This document shows positions 41,001 to 48,448 of a stretch of 64,000 nucleotides of DNA, in pieces. The translations under genes and the position numbers were made by a program. This DNA comes from CAYGZL01 sp964354345 (lineage in GTDB: Bacteria; Chloroflexota; Anaerolineae; Anaerolineales; UBA4823). The stretch's first letter is position 1, and every line of letters starts with the position of its first letter. The notes under the pieces were generated by a model. That model was given only the letters and a program-made list of their open reading frames with translations, was not told the DNA's origin and did no database searches. The DNA lies in contig CAYGZL010000032.1 in the NCBI GenBank assembly GCA_964354345.1, positions 136,479-200,478 on the forward strand, read 5' to 3'.

Positions 41001-41849
41001 TTATGGTTCTTCGCCTTTAGACGGGTATTGGCGTACTCGCATGACTAACTGGTAAACAGAACGCCGCGGCCAGCCAGATTGCATAGCCAGGCGGCTGGCA
41101 ATAACCGCTGGCTTATCCCCTTGGGCCAGGCTTTCATAGATCACCGACCGTAACTGGTTTTCGGTCCAGCTCTCTAGATCCCCTGGATTTCCACCCACCA
41201 CCAGCGTAAATTCACCGCGGGGACTCTGCTGGGTGAAATGCTCGAGGGCCTGACTCAAATTTCCCCGGTAGATTTCCTCATACAACTTGGTCAGTTCACG
41301 CGCCACAGCTATGGGACGATCACCCAAAACATCCAGTAAATCTTTCAATGAATCACACAGCCGATGGGGTGCTTCGAGAAAAATCAACGTGAAGCGCAGC
41401 GCCGTAATCCCCTCGAGAAAACGGCGACGTTCGCCTCCCCGGCGGGGTAGATAACCAAGATATACAAAAGCATCCGTTGGTAACCCCGAAGCGACTAATG
41501 CCGCGATTGGTGCGCAAGCGCCCGGAATCGGGCTGACCGGATACCCTTCTTTTAAAACTGCCCGGACTAATTCGTAGCCCGGATCATTTAACGCCGGTGT
41601 GCCGGCATCAGACACCAGGGCAACATCCCCCTCAGATAAAGTTGCCAGAATTTTTTCTAGCTTGCTGAGTTTATTGTATTCATAATAACTGGTCAGTTGC
41701 GTTTGAATCTGGTAATGCGCCAGGAGTTGTTTCGTCTTACGCGTGTCTTCTGCAGCAATCAAGCGAACCTGGCGTAAGATCGTTAATGAGCGAGCGCTGA
41801 TATCGTCCAGATTCCCAATCGGCGTCGCAACCAGATACAATGTACCCAA
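41001..41849 (-). CDS. rsmI: 16S rRNA (cytidine(1402)-2'-O)-methyltransferase RsmI
   Basis: 282 residues, tetrapyrrole-methylase fold. LYLVATPIGNLDDISARSLTIL opens the protein; ALVSDAGTPALNDPGYELVR, PIPGACAPIAALVASGLPTDAFVYLGYLPRR and FLEAPHRLCDSLKDLLDVLGDRPIAVARELTKLYEEIYRG follow in RsmI order. It methylates the 2'-O of C1402 of 16S rRNA. The start is TTG at 41849, since no ATG is available before the conserved LYLVATPIGNLDD. The start codon abuts a dispersed-repeat-like motif. Confidence 0.93.
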   Translation of the reverse strand: MGTLYLVATPIGNLDDISARSLTILRQVRLIAAEDTRKTKQLLAHYQIQTQLTSYYEYNKLSKLEKILATLSEGDVALVSDAGTPALNDPGYELVRAVLKEGYPVSPIPGACAPIAALVASGLPTDAFVYLGYLPRRGGERRRFLEGITALRFTLIFLEAPHRLCDSLKDLLDVLGDRPIAVARELTKLYEEIYRGNLSQALEHFTQQSPRGEFTLVVGGNPGDLESWTENQLRSVIYESLAQGDKPAVIASRLAMQSGWPRRSVYQLVMRVRQYPSKGEEP

Positions 41850-41880
41850 AGCTTATCCTGAGCGAAGTGAATGAACTAAG
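41850..41880. repeat. dispersed-repeat-like motif CTGAGCGAAGTGAA
   Basis: TTATCCTGAGCGAAGTGAAT at 41853-41872 lies in the spacer between rsmI and the NBR1-domain lipoprotein. A close copy (CTGAGCGAAGTGAAGGAGCC on the minus strand, near 9092-9111) encodes the tail of Lon. Similar strings are, from memory, common in many bacterial genomes as small dispersed repeats. Confidence 0.45.
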
Positions 41881-42988
41881 GAACAGACCAGGTCAACACC
41901 TCTGCTGATAACACCCCGTTATCAGGATTTATCTTGAGTAAAAGCATCCAGCCCGGTAATCCCATGCCTGTTCGATAACATAGATAAGTGCCTTGGGGTT
42001 GACTTTCCACAACCAGAGGGGTGTTGCTCAGCACCCCTTGACGGCAATCTGTTAGCGAGGGCTGATCGGAGCCGAAGATATAATACATTGTATTCCCAAG
42101 GGGGATCAGCGTGTGTTGCCCATCGGACAATTTTTCATAAGACAGGTCCTCCCCACCGTTATCTACACGGTTTAAATCCAGATCTAGTTTATTGCCAGGC
42201 GACAAAGAAGCCGGACCGCGCACCTGAAGCACCGGTGACACTGTAGCCGTAGGTGAAGGAGTCGGTGTGCCTGGGGTGGCTGTCTGGGTGGACAAGGCAA
42301 GTACCGTGATACGAACCCAAAACGGTGAATTACCCTGCGGACCAATCCCAAACCAATCCCCACCGGAGCTACCGCTTTCCCCTACTGAGCGTAGCTTCCA
42401 ATTCCCTTGATAAGTTCCCGAAGGGACAGGCGCCACCAGGTCAATGGAGACATCCACGGTTTGTCCGGGCGCTACCTCAAAGGGAAGTGAAACGTTAGCC
42501 GGTGCGCCCATCAATTCTCCGGAGAAATAGGCAAGCATGTAACCCTTCTTCCAGGTACACACGCCAATATTCTGTAAACGCCAGGTCTTCGTAAAGGCCT
42601 GACCGGGGTTTATCTGCATATCGTCTGGAATGGTTACATCAATGGGATTGCCCGCCGCAGCCAGGTTACAGATTGCAGTCGGGGTGACCGATATTGCTGG
42701 TGGGCTTTGCGAAGCAATCCCAGCCGCAACAGAAGGGGAGGGCGTAGTAATGAGTACACCTGTGTCAGTAGAATTCAACGACGAGGTTGACAGAGGTGGC
42801 TCAGTATATAGTGCTATCGCCTGAGTTAATCGTGCACTGACCGTCTGGTAAGCCTGCGTTACACTCAATGTCGCATTCTGTGCGCTTCGCCCACCAGGCA
42901 GATTACATCCAACCAGGGCAAATAATAGAACCAACAGGAAACTACTGTTCCTAACGCCCCGAAAGGATAAACATGCAATTTTAATCAT
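41876..42988 (-). CDS. lipoprotein with NBR1-type Ig-like domain
   Basis: 370 residues. A lipoprotein signal ends with LVGC (Cys about 28), then a Ser/Thr/Pro linker. The region of about 110-225 reads NPIDVTIPDDMQINPGQAFTKTWRLQNIGVCTWKKGYMLAYFSGELMGAPANVSLPFEVAPGQTVDVSIDLVAPVPSGTYQGNWKLRSVGE, the NBR1 'next to BRCA1' Ig-like domain (FW domain). A second Ser/Thr linker and a C-terminal domain with LSPGNKLDLDLNRVD follow. It is predicted to be on the outer surface of the membrane; such domains are taken to mediate protein or glycan binding. Its start overlaps the glycosyltransferase stop by 8 bases. Confidence 0.82.
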   Translation of the reverse strand: MIKIACLSFRGVRNSSFLLVLLFALVGCNLPGGRSAQNATLSVTQAYQTVSARLTQAIALYTEPPLSTSSLNSTDTGVLITTPSPSVAAGIASQSPPAISVTPTAICNLAAAGNPIDVTIPDDMQINPGQAFTKTWRLQNIGVCTWKKGYMLAYFSGELMGAPANVSLPFEVAPGQTVDVSIDLVAPVPSGTYQGNWKLRSVGESGSSGGDWFGIGPQGNSPFWVRITVLALSTQTATPGTPTPSPTATVSPVLQVRGPASLSPGNKLDLDLNRVDNGGEDLSYEKLSDGQHTLIPLGNTMYYIFGSDQPSLTDCRQGVLSNTPLVVESQPQGTYLCYRTGMGLPGWMLLLKINPDNGVLSAEVLTWSVP

Positions 42989-44129
42989 GATTAAAGCCTA
43001 AGCGCTTTGCCAGGATATGTGCAATCTGGCGCGAGGCCTGGGGTTTGGCCAGACGAAGGCTGGCCGCGACTGCCTGTGCTCGCTTCTCAGGGTGCTCAAT
43101 CCAATCGTTGATAGCACTCACAATCTGCCTGGGTCGCGGAGCCCAAATGCCAGCTCCTTCAGAAACAACATAAGATACATTTCCCTCTTCCTGACCCGGC
43201 AGCCGGCTATATAAAATAATTGGCAGCCCGGCAATTAACGCCTCGCTGATTGTTCCAGGACCAGCCTTTGTCACCAGAATATCAGCCGCGCCCATAAAAT
43301 CAGACATTTCACGGACAAAACCATACATAAAGGTGGGAATTGACCAGGATAAAGATTCTAAACGCTCCTTTAACACCTGGTTCTTTCCTGTTATGATCAC
43401 CAATGACACCGCAGGACAAGAAGCCTCGATTGCGCGAGCGGTTCTTTCTAAAGGCCCCATCCCCTCTCCACCTCCAACCAGGAGAATTAAAGGGCGGTCC
43501 TGGGGCCATCCCCAGCGCGCGCGCAAGTCGAACCGGTTTTCAGGAGGTTGACAAAAACGATCAGCGACTGGTAATCCAACTACTTGAAGTTGATCTGGTC
43601 GCAACCCACAAGTTAACGCCTTTTGGCGGGCTATTTCTGTTGGAACCACGCACAAGTCCACTAATCGCGAATACCAGAACGCATGCACCGAAACCAAATC
43701 GGTGACCACGGTGATATACGGAGGACGTTGGTTACCCAGGATACGAAGGATCGGCCAATTCGCCAGTGGGTGAACCGAGACGATCATATCGGAGGGGTGT
43801 TCCTTTGCCAGGGTATAGATAGCTTTCCGCACATATGGTATAAAGCTATCGATGATCAACTTTACCTGACGGTTGCCGTTACTGAGATGAAACCCAAACG
43901 CCCAGGCTCTCGGTGCCCGCACCATCGTTGGGTAAAGCTCAGGCATCCAGTTGAGGGGAGGTGGCCCATAATCCTTAAGAATATCCACCATTTCTGTGGT
44001 TATCTGTTCTCCATATTCAAGATGAACAGCTTCAATAATCGCCTCGGCTGCACTACGGTGTCCGCCCCCTGTGGCAGAGAATAGAAACAAGATATGCGGC
44101 CGTTTAGGGGTTTGGGTTTCTATGATCAT
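42981..44129 (-). CDS. UgtP/MGDG-synthase-like glycolipid glycosyltransferase (GT28)
   Basis: 382 residues. ILFLFSATGGGHRSAAEAI at the N-terminus is the acceptor (diacylglycerol) loop of the MGDG synthase family. PYITVVTDLVSVHAFWY, VGLPVADRF, LILLVGGGEGMGPL and ADILVTKAGPGTISEALIAGLPIILYSRLPGQEEGN follow, the last being the nucleotide-sugar site. It likely makes glycosyl-diacylglycerol membrane lipids on the cytoplasmic face. The start overlaps the end of the DUF951 gene by 26 bases, so the three minus-strand genes form a coupled unit. Confidence 0.87.
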   Translation of the reverse strand: MIIETQTPKRPHILFLFSATGGGHRSAAEAIIEAVHLEYGEQITTEMVDILKDYGPPPLNWMPELYPTMVRAPRAWAFGFHLSNGNRQVKLIIDSFIPYVRKAIYTLAKEHPSDMIVSVHPLANWPILRILGNQRPPYITVVTDLVSVHAFWYSRLVDLCVVPTEIARQKALTCGLRPDQLQVVGLPVADRFCQPPENRFDLRARWGWPQDRPLILLVGGGEGMGPLERTARAIEASCPAVSLVIITGKNQVLKERLESLSWSIPTFMYGFVREMSDFMGAADILVTKAGPGTISEALIAGLPIILYSRLPGQEEGNVSYVVSEGAGIWAPRPRQIVSAINDWIEHPEKRAQAVAASLRLAKPQASRQIAHILAKRLGFNHD

Positions 44130-44313
44130 TTTTTGGCAATATCATCTTTAATCGGCGGGCTAATATTCTGCGCGGAAGTAATATCCTTCGTCCGCATTGC
44201 ATACACTCTAATCCAATATCGGCTCCCATCCGAACGACCTTCCACTCAAAACCACCACAGGGATGGGGTTTCCTAAGCCGGATGATATCATCCATTTGTA
44301 TTTCAGGCAGCAT
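44104..44313 (-). CDS. DUF951 family small protein
   Basis: 69 residues. DDIIRLRKPHPCGGFEWKVVRMGADIGLECMQCGRRILLPRRILARRLK matches the DUF951 pattern (RKxHPCG, RxGADI, CxxCGR, LPR), a family widespread in Firmicutes and Chloroflexota with three Cys that may bind metal or nucleic acid. The frame extends upstream but the ATG at 44313 starts exactly where family members do. A perfect TATAAT ends 7 bases before it with no ribosome site, again implying a leaderless message. Function unknown. Confidence 0.82.
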   Translation of the reverse strand: MLPEIQMDDIIRLRKPHPCGGFEWKVVRMGADIGLECMQCGRRILLPRRILARRLKMILPKNDHRNPNP

Positions 44314-44402
44314 ACCGCGGATTATATCATGAGGGAAGCCAACCAAATTTGCAATCCCTTCCGACCCAGGATGGTATAATACTCTTCCCAGGAGATAAAT
44401 GG

Positions 44403-45059
44403 ATGCTAAACCTGAGCCCGGCAATTCTGATCTCACGTATTCTTATTCTGATCATATCATTTACTATTCACGAATTTGCACATGCCTGGACGGCCAATTC
44501 CTTCGGCGATACAACACCCCGCCAGAACGGTCGACTCACCCTCAATCCCCTTGCTCATCTTGACCCGATCGGCTCATTGCTTTTATTAGTAGCCGGCTTT
44601 GGTTGGGCAAAACCGGTTCCGGTTAATCCCTACGCTCTGCAACGTCACTCTCGGGCAGCTTTGATGTGGGTATCTCTGGCTGGTCCTTTTTCCAATTTGC
44701 TGATGGCATGCCTGGCGGCGATTCCGTTCCGGGTTGGCCTGGTCAACCCCATTGAAGCATTTAGCTCAAGTACAGGGATATTACCAACACTGTCTCAATT
44801 TTTAGGTGGGTTTATTTGGATCAACCTGATCCTGATGCTGTTTAATCTGATCCCTCTGGCTCCCCTAGATGGGGAAAAGGTGATCGAGTATTTTGTTCCG
44901 CCTGCCTGGTCGCGCGTTTTAGATAACATCCGCCCCTATGGTCCAATCATTTTACTCGCTTTGGTCATGATTCTGCCCTATTTTGGGATTGACCTGATTT
45001 ATACGGTGCTTGGACCACCCCTCACTTTCCTCGTTCAGTTGCTGATAGGAAAATCGTGA
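44403..45059 (+). CDS. site-2 protease family (M50) membrane metalloprotease
   Basis: 218 residues, polytopic. FTIHEFAHAWTANSFGD holds the HExxH zinc motif in the first helix, with RLTLNPLAHLDPIGSLLLLVAGFGWAKPVPVNP characteristic of the S2P/RseP 'group III' small enzymes; NLIPLAPLDGEKVIEYF carries the NxxPxxxLDG third zinc ligand motif. No PDZ or CBS domain. The ATG at 44403 is chosen because GGAGA lies 7 bases upstream; a TATAAT at 44375-44380 drives it. It may cleave membrane-embedded anti-sigma factors or signal peptides. GTGA overlap with the next gene. Confidence 0.88.
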   Translation: MLNLSPAILISRILILIISFTIHEFAHAWTANSFGDTTPRQNGRLTLNPLAHLDPIGSLLLLVAGFGWAKPVPVNPYALQRHSRAALMWVSLAGPFSNLLMACLAAIPFRVGLVNPIEAFSSSTGILPTLSQFLGGFIWINLILMLFNLIPLAPLDGEKVIEYFVPPAWSRVLDNIRPYGPIILLALVMILPYFGIDLIYTVLGPPLTFLVQLLIGKS

Positions 45060-45622
45060 GAATTCGTTACAGCGCCAGCTATGGCTTAACCAGAATTCTC
45101 TATCGTATTCGCCAATTTTGGCAGGTATTCCGAGGCATCCCCAGCCAGGAGGACTTACAGGAAGCCCAAAAGGTGCTTTCCCCAACTCTACTGGCGTTAT
45201 TCTACCGCATGCAAGCCAGCGAACAGACGCACGGCCTGGCCATGTTTCACCAATTCGTCCAAAACGGGGAAACCAGCCAAGATTTACTGGTCGCGGCCTT
45301 GTTACACGATGCAGGCAAAAGCCGCTATCCGTTGCAAACTATGGAAAGGGTACTGATTGTCCTGGGAGAAGCGTTCTTGCCTGAACGTGTCAAGGAGTGG
45401 GGGAAGGGACAACCGGTCAGTTGGAAGAAATCCTTTGTGGTTGCAGTCCAGCATCCTACTTGGGGAGCGGAAATGGCTGCCCGGGCAGGAGCTTCAGCTT
45501 TAACCGTGGCTTTAATCCTTTATCATCAGGAGCCACCCGAGATTGCAGCCGGTCTGTCCCCCGTGATCGCGGCTGACAATCATGCTCTTTATCTACTTCA
45601 GTCACTGGATAATCGTTTTTAA
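45056..45622 (+). CDS. HD-domain protein
   Basis: 188 residues from a GTG that overlaps the protease stop (GTGA). QTHGLAMFHQFVQNGETSQDLLVAALLHDAGKSRYPLQTMERVLIVLGEAF gives the H...HD metal-binding core of the HD superfamily, with QHPTWGAEMAARAGASALTVALILYHQE supplying the later His residues. Likely a nucleotide or phosphoester hydrolase; the substrate is unknown. Translational coupling to the S2P protease suggests the two are made in fixed ratio. Confidence 0.8.
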   Translation: MRIRYSASYGLTRILYRIRQFWQVFRGIPSQEDLQEAQKVLSPTLLALFYRMQASEQTHGLAMFHQFVQNGETSQDLLVAALLHDAGKSRYPLQTMERVLIVLGEAFLPERVKEWGKGQPVSWKKSFVVAVQHPTWGAEMAARAGASALTVALILYHQEPPEIAAGLSPVIAADNHALYLLQSLDNRF

Positions 45623-45636
45623 ACCGGGATTTCCTA

Positions 45637-46626
45637 ATGGCAATTAAAATAACCATCATCGGATTGGGTCAAATTGGCACATCGATTGGACTGGCACTGG
45701 CGAATCAAAAAAACGCACTCTTACGGGTTGGTCATGATCGCGAGCCAACCATCGCGCGGCGCAGTAAATCACTCGGCGCGGTAGACCACATCGAGTTTAA
45801 TCTTTATAAGGCGGTTGAGGAAGCCAGCGTCGTCATTCTCGCTTTACCTGCCGATCAGATACATGAAACACTGTCATTGATCGTAAAAGACCTGAAGGAG
45901 GGGGCAGTAGTTCTCGATACTGCACCGGTTAAAGGGGCGACCATTGGCTGGGTTAACGAACTACTGCCTGAGGGTCGTTACTATGTGGGATTAACTCCAG
46001 GGATTAACCCTGCCTATCTCAACGAGACTAAGGTTGGGATCGAGGCAGCACATGCAGATCTGTTCCACAATGGTTTGATTGCGATAACGACGCCAGGCCG
46101 TTCCAATTCAGAAGCCATCCAACTGGCCACCGACCTTGTTCGCTTTTTAGGAGCCGCGCCGCTGTTTGCCGATCCGAACGAGATGGATGGCGTAATGGCA
46201 GCCATACATCTGTTACCCCAGCTTATGGCAGCCGCGTTACTCCTTACCACCACCGGGCAACCCGGCTGGCGCGAAGGGCAAAAATTAGCCGGGCGATCTT
46301 ATACCAATGTCAGCGATCCCATGACCCAGACCGATCCTAAAGCCCTCCGCGCAGCAGCGTTGCACAATCGCCAGAATGTCATGCGGCTGCTAGATCTGGC
46401 TATCGCTGCGCTGCAGGCATTGCATAATGATATTTCTGAACAAAATGGCGAGAATTTAGATCTTCGGTTACAAAAAGCGCGTGAAGTTCGCGATCTATGG
46501 TGGCGTCAACGCCAGGCAGCCGATTGGCTTAGCGCCGAAATGGCTCCGAAATCCGAACTACCCACCGCCTCCGAAATATTTGGCCGGTTGATTGGCTTGG
46601 GACGCAGGTCAAAACCTGGAAAATAG
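45637..46626 (+). CDS. prephenate/arogenate dehydrogenase-like protein
   Basis: 329 residues. ITIIGLGQIGTSIGLALAN is a Rossmann GxGxxG motif; VILALPADQIHETLSLIVKDLKEGAVVLDTAPVKGATIGWV and YVGLTPGIN...E replace the TyrA sequence ('DvgSvK', 'F.ggHPmaG'), so the HPMAG catalytic loop is changed to TPGIN. The helical C-terminal domain is present. It therefore belongs to the TyrA fold but may be a divergent NAD(P) dehydrogenase rather than a tyrosine-pathway enzyme. It is in line with the S2P-HD genes and 45 bases before kbl. Confidence 0.7.
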   Translation: MAIKITIIGLGQIGTSIGLALANQKNALLRVGHDREPTIARRSKSLGAVDHIEFNLYKAVEEASVVILALPADQIHETLSLIVKDLKEGAVVLDTAPVKGATIGWVNELLPEGRYYVGLTPGINPAYLNETKVGIEAAHADLFHNGLIAITTPGRSNSEAIQLATDLVRFLGAAPLFADPNEMDGVMAAIHLLPQLMAAALLLTTTGQPGWREGQKLAGRSYTNVSDPMTQTDPKALRAAALHNRQNVMRLLDLAIAALQALHNDISEQNGENLDLRLQKAREVRDLWWRQRQAADWLSAEMAPKSELPTASEIFGRLIGLGRRSKPGK

Positions 46627-46671
46627 CCTGGGTGTGCGCCTACATATCTCAATAGAAACACGAGGTGAACG

Positions 46672-47856
46672 ATGTCAGATAAGCTGAAATGGATCGAAAC
46701 AGAACTCCAAAACTTAAGAGAAACTGGTTTTTACAATCGCATTCGCACATTGAGCTCGCCTCAAGGCGCCTGGCTGACAGTGGATGGGAAAAGAGCCTTA
46801 AATTTCTGTTCGAATAACTACCTGGGGTTAGCCAATCATCCCCATCTGATTCAGGCTGTCCAAACTGCAGTCGCGCAATATGGGGTGGGTCCAGCCGCTG
46901 TCCGTTCAATCGCAGGGACGATGGATTTACACCTGCAACTCGAAAAACGGCTCGCAGCTTTTAAAGGAGTAGAAGCCACGATTACTTTTCAATCCGGCTT
47001 CAAGGCCAACCTGGCAACATTACCGGTTTTGGTCGGGAAGGATGATGCTATTTTTTCCGATGAGCTTAATCATGCCAGCATTATTGATGGCAGCCGGCTC
47101 TCAGGCGCGCAAATTATCCGTTACGCCCACGCCAACCCAGACGACCTGGACCTTAAATTACGAGAAAATCGGGGTAAGTTCCCGAAAGCAGTTGTCGTCA
47201 CCGATGGGGTTTTTAGTATGGATGGCGATATCGCTCCCTTGGATCGGATTTATGAAGTATCCCAGCAGTATGAAGCCATCCTGATGGTTGACGACGCCCA
47301 CGGTGAAGGTGTCTTAGGCAGAGGTGGGCGTGGGATCGTAGACCATTTCGGTCTGCACGGTAAGGTAGATGTTGAAATAGGTACGCTATCCAAGGCCTTT
47401 GGCGTGGTCGGCGGAGTGGTTGCGGGTAATCCCCTCATCGTAGAATGGTTGCGTCAGCGTGGGCGACCCTTCCTGTTCTCTTCGGCAATGACAGTACCGG
47501 ATACCGCGGCCTGCCTGGCTGCTCTTGACCTGCTTGAAAATTCGACTGAGTTAGTGGACCGGCTGTGGGAAAATACCCGTTACTATAAAAACGCAATGAA
47601 AAATCTGGGCTTTGATATCGGCAAGAGCGTCACACCAATCACGCCTGTCATGCTGGGCGAAGCCCCCCTGGCGCAGGCTTTTAGTCGTGATTTGTTCGAA
47701 ATGGGCGTCTTTGCCATGGCAATCGGCTTTCCAACGGTTCCACGCGGAAAAGCGCGCATCCGGGTCATGATCTCCGCTGCTCACAGTCAAGCCGATTTGG
47801 ATTTCGGATTAGATGCTTTCGCGAATGTTGGACGGAAACTAGGTGTACTTTCCTGA
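46672..47856 (+). CDS. kbl: glycine C-acetyltransferase (2-amino-3-ketobutyrate CoA ligase) or AONS-family enzyme
   Basis: 394-residue alpha-oxoamine synthase. NFCSNNYLGLANHPHLIQAV, VGPAAVRSIAGTMDLHLQLEKRLAAFKG, DELNHASIIDG, VVTDGVFSMDGDIAPL, VDDAHGEGVLGRGGRGI and GTLSKAFGVVGGVVAGN (Schiff-base Lys at about 241) are all present. Sequence style matches the Kbl-type enzyme that splits 2-amino-3-ketobutyrate to glycine and acetyl-CoA in threonine degradation; BioF (biotin) cannot be excluded. No tdh or bio gene is in the window. A GAGGTG ribosome site lies 6 bases upstream and a bidirectional terminator follows. Confidence 0.88.
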   Translation: MSDKLKWIETELQNLRETGFYNRIRTLSSPQGAWLTVDGKRALNFCSNNYLGLANHPHLIQAVQTAVAQYGVGPAAVRSIAGTMDLHLQLEKRLAAFKGVEATITFQSGFKANLATLPVLVGKDDAIFSDELNHASIIDGSRLSGAQIIRYAHANPDDLDLKLRENRGKFPKAVVVTDGVFSMDGDIAPLDRIYEVSQQYEAILMVDDAHGEGVLGRGGRGIVDHFGLHGKVDVEIGTLSKAFGVVGGVVAGNPLIVEWLRQRGRPFLFSSAMTVPDTAACLAALDLLENSTELVDRLWENTRYYKNAMKNLGFDIGKSVTPITPVMLGEAPLAQAFSRDLFEMGVFAMAIGFPTVPRGKARIRVMISAAHSQADLDFGLDAFANVGRKLGVLS

Positions 47857-47870
47857 TTTATACGTAATTA

Positions 47871-47902
47871 AAAAAGCAGCCCTTGTTAAGGGCGGCTTTT
47901 TA
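47871..47902. terminator. bidirectional terminator between kbl and the convergent small gene
   Basis: AAAAAGC-A-GCCCTT pairs with AAGGGC-G-GCTTTTT around a 3-base loop; T-runs exist on both strands, so it can serve kbl and the minus-strand gene. Confidence 0.88.
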
Positions 47903-47914
47903 ATAAAACCCCTG

Positions 47915-48145
47915 TTAGGCAGTTTCAGATAATGGATCAACCGCCGGGTTGGTTCCTGCCCAAACGCAACTTTCTCTCCCTTCAAGGTTGCATTCCAAGG
48001 CATTCGAACAGCGATGCGCCTCAACTCGGGCAGCCAGGTCAGGGAGAATGTCTGCTGGATAAACCACCTCAGCCTCAAGGCTTACATCCTTATCGATATG
48101 ATTACAATGCTGAACTTTAATAACTTCCCATACTTTATCAGCCAC
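47915..48145 (-). CDS. small Cys/His-rich protein, possible zinc binder
   Basis: 76 residues from a GTG at 48145 with GGAGG exactly 6 bases upstream; a TATAAT lies further up near 48178. The sequence contains VQHCNHIDKDVSLEAEVVYP, RVEAHRCSNALECNLEGRES and CVWAGTNP, with spaced His and Cys pairs that could form a zinc site. I recall similar small proteins in Anaerolineae, but no family name. Function unknown. The bidirectional terminator follows. Confidence 0.68.
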   Translation of the reverse strand: MADKVWEVIKVQHCNHIDKDVSLEAEVVYPADILPDLAARVEAHRCSNALECNLEGRESCVWAGTNPAVDPLSETA

Positions 48146-48293
48146 AGAGTGCCTCCGTTAGTAAACTACCCATGATTATACAGAATTATTTGCAGTTGCA
48201 TAGTGTCAGGTGTCAGTAATAAAGACAAATTGTATCATTTATAGAAGACAAATATCAATAACATTAAAAAGGCCAAAGAGGGTGTCAATATCT

Positions 48294-48321
48294 TTGACAT
48301 TTTTTAATACTCACGTATAAT
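48294..48321 (+). promoter_or_regulatory. strong promoter of the peptide ABC transporter operon
   Basis: TTGACA, 16 bases, TATAAT: both hexamers are consensus. The start is near 48328, leaving a 120-base untranslated leader with GGAGGAG at the binding-protein start. The 48146-48290 region otherwise holds only AT-rich spacer and short TGTCAG repeats. Confidence 0.8.
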
Positions 48322-48448
48322 GGTGAGATCGTCAATTCGTAAGTATCTGACATTAAAGATCGGAGGTGATTACCTGCATAAAGTTTAAACATCCATATCC
48401 ACTATCCCAAATCAACCCTAATTTACAATTTCCATTGGAGGAGAAAAT

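Noticed and set aside
48378..48448. GTG-started short frame in the leader of the peptide transporter
   Set aside because: No ribosome site at proper distance; runs into the binding-protein gene out of frame and has no codon bias suggestive of a leader peptide.
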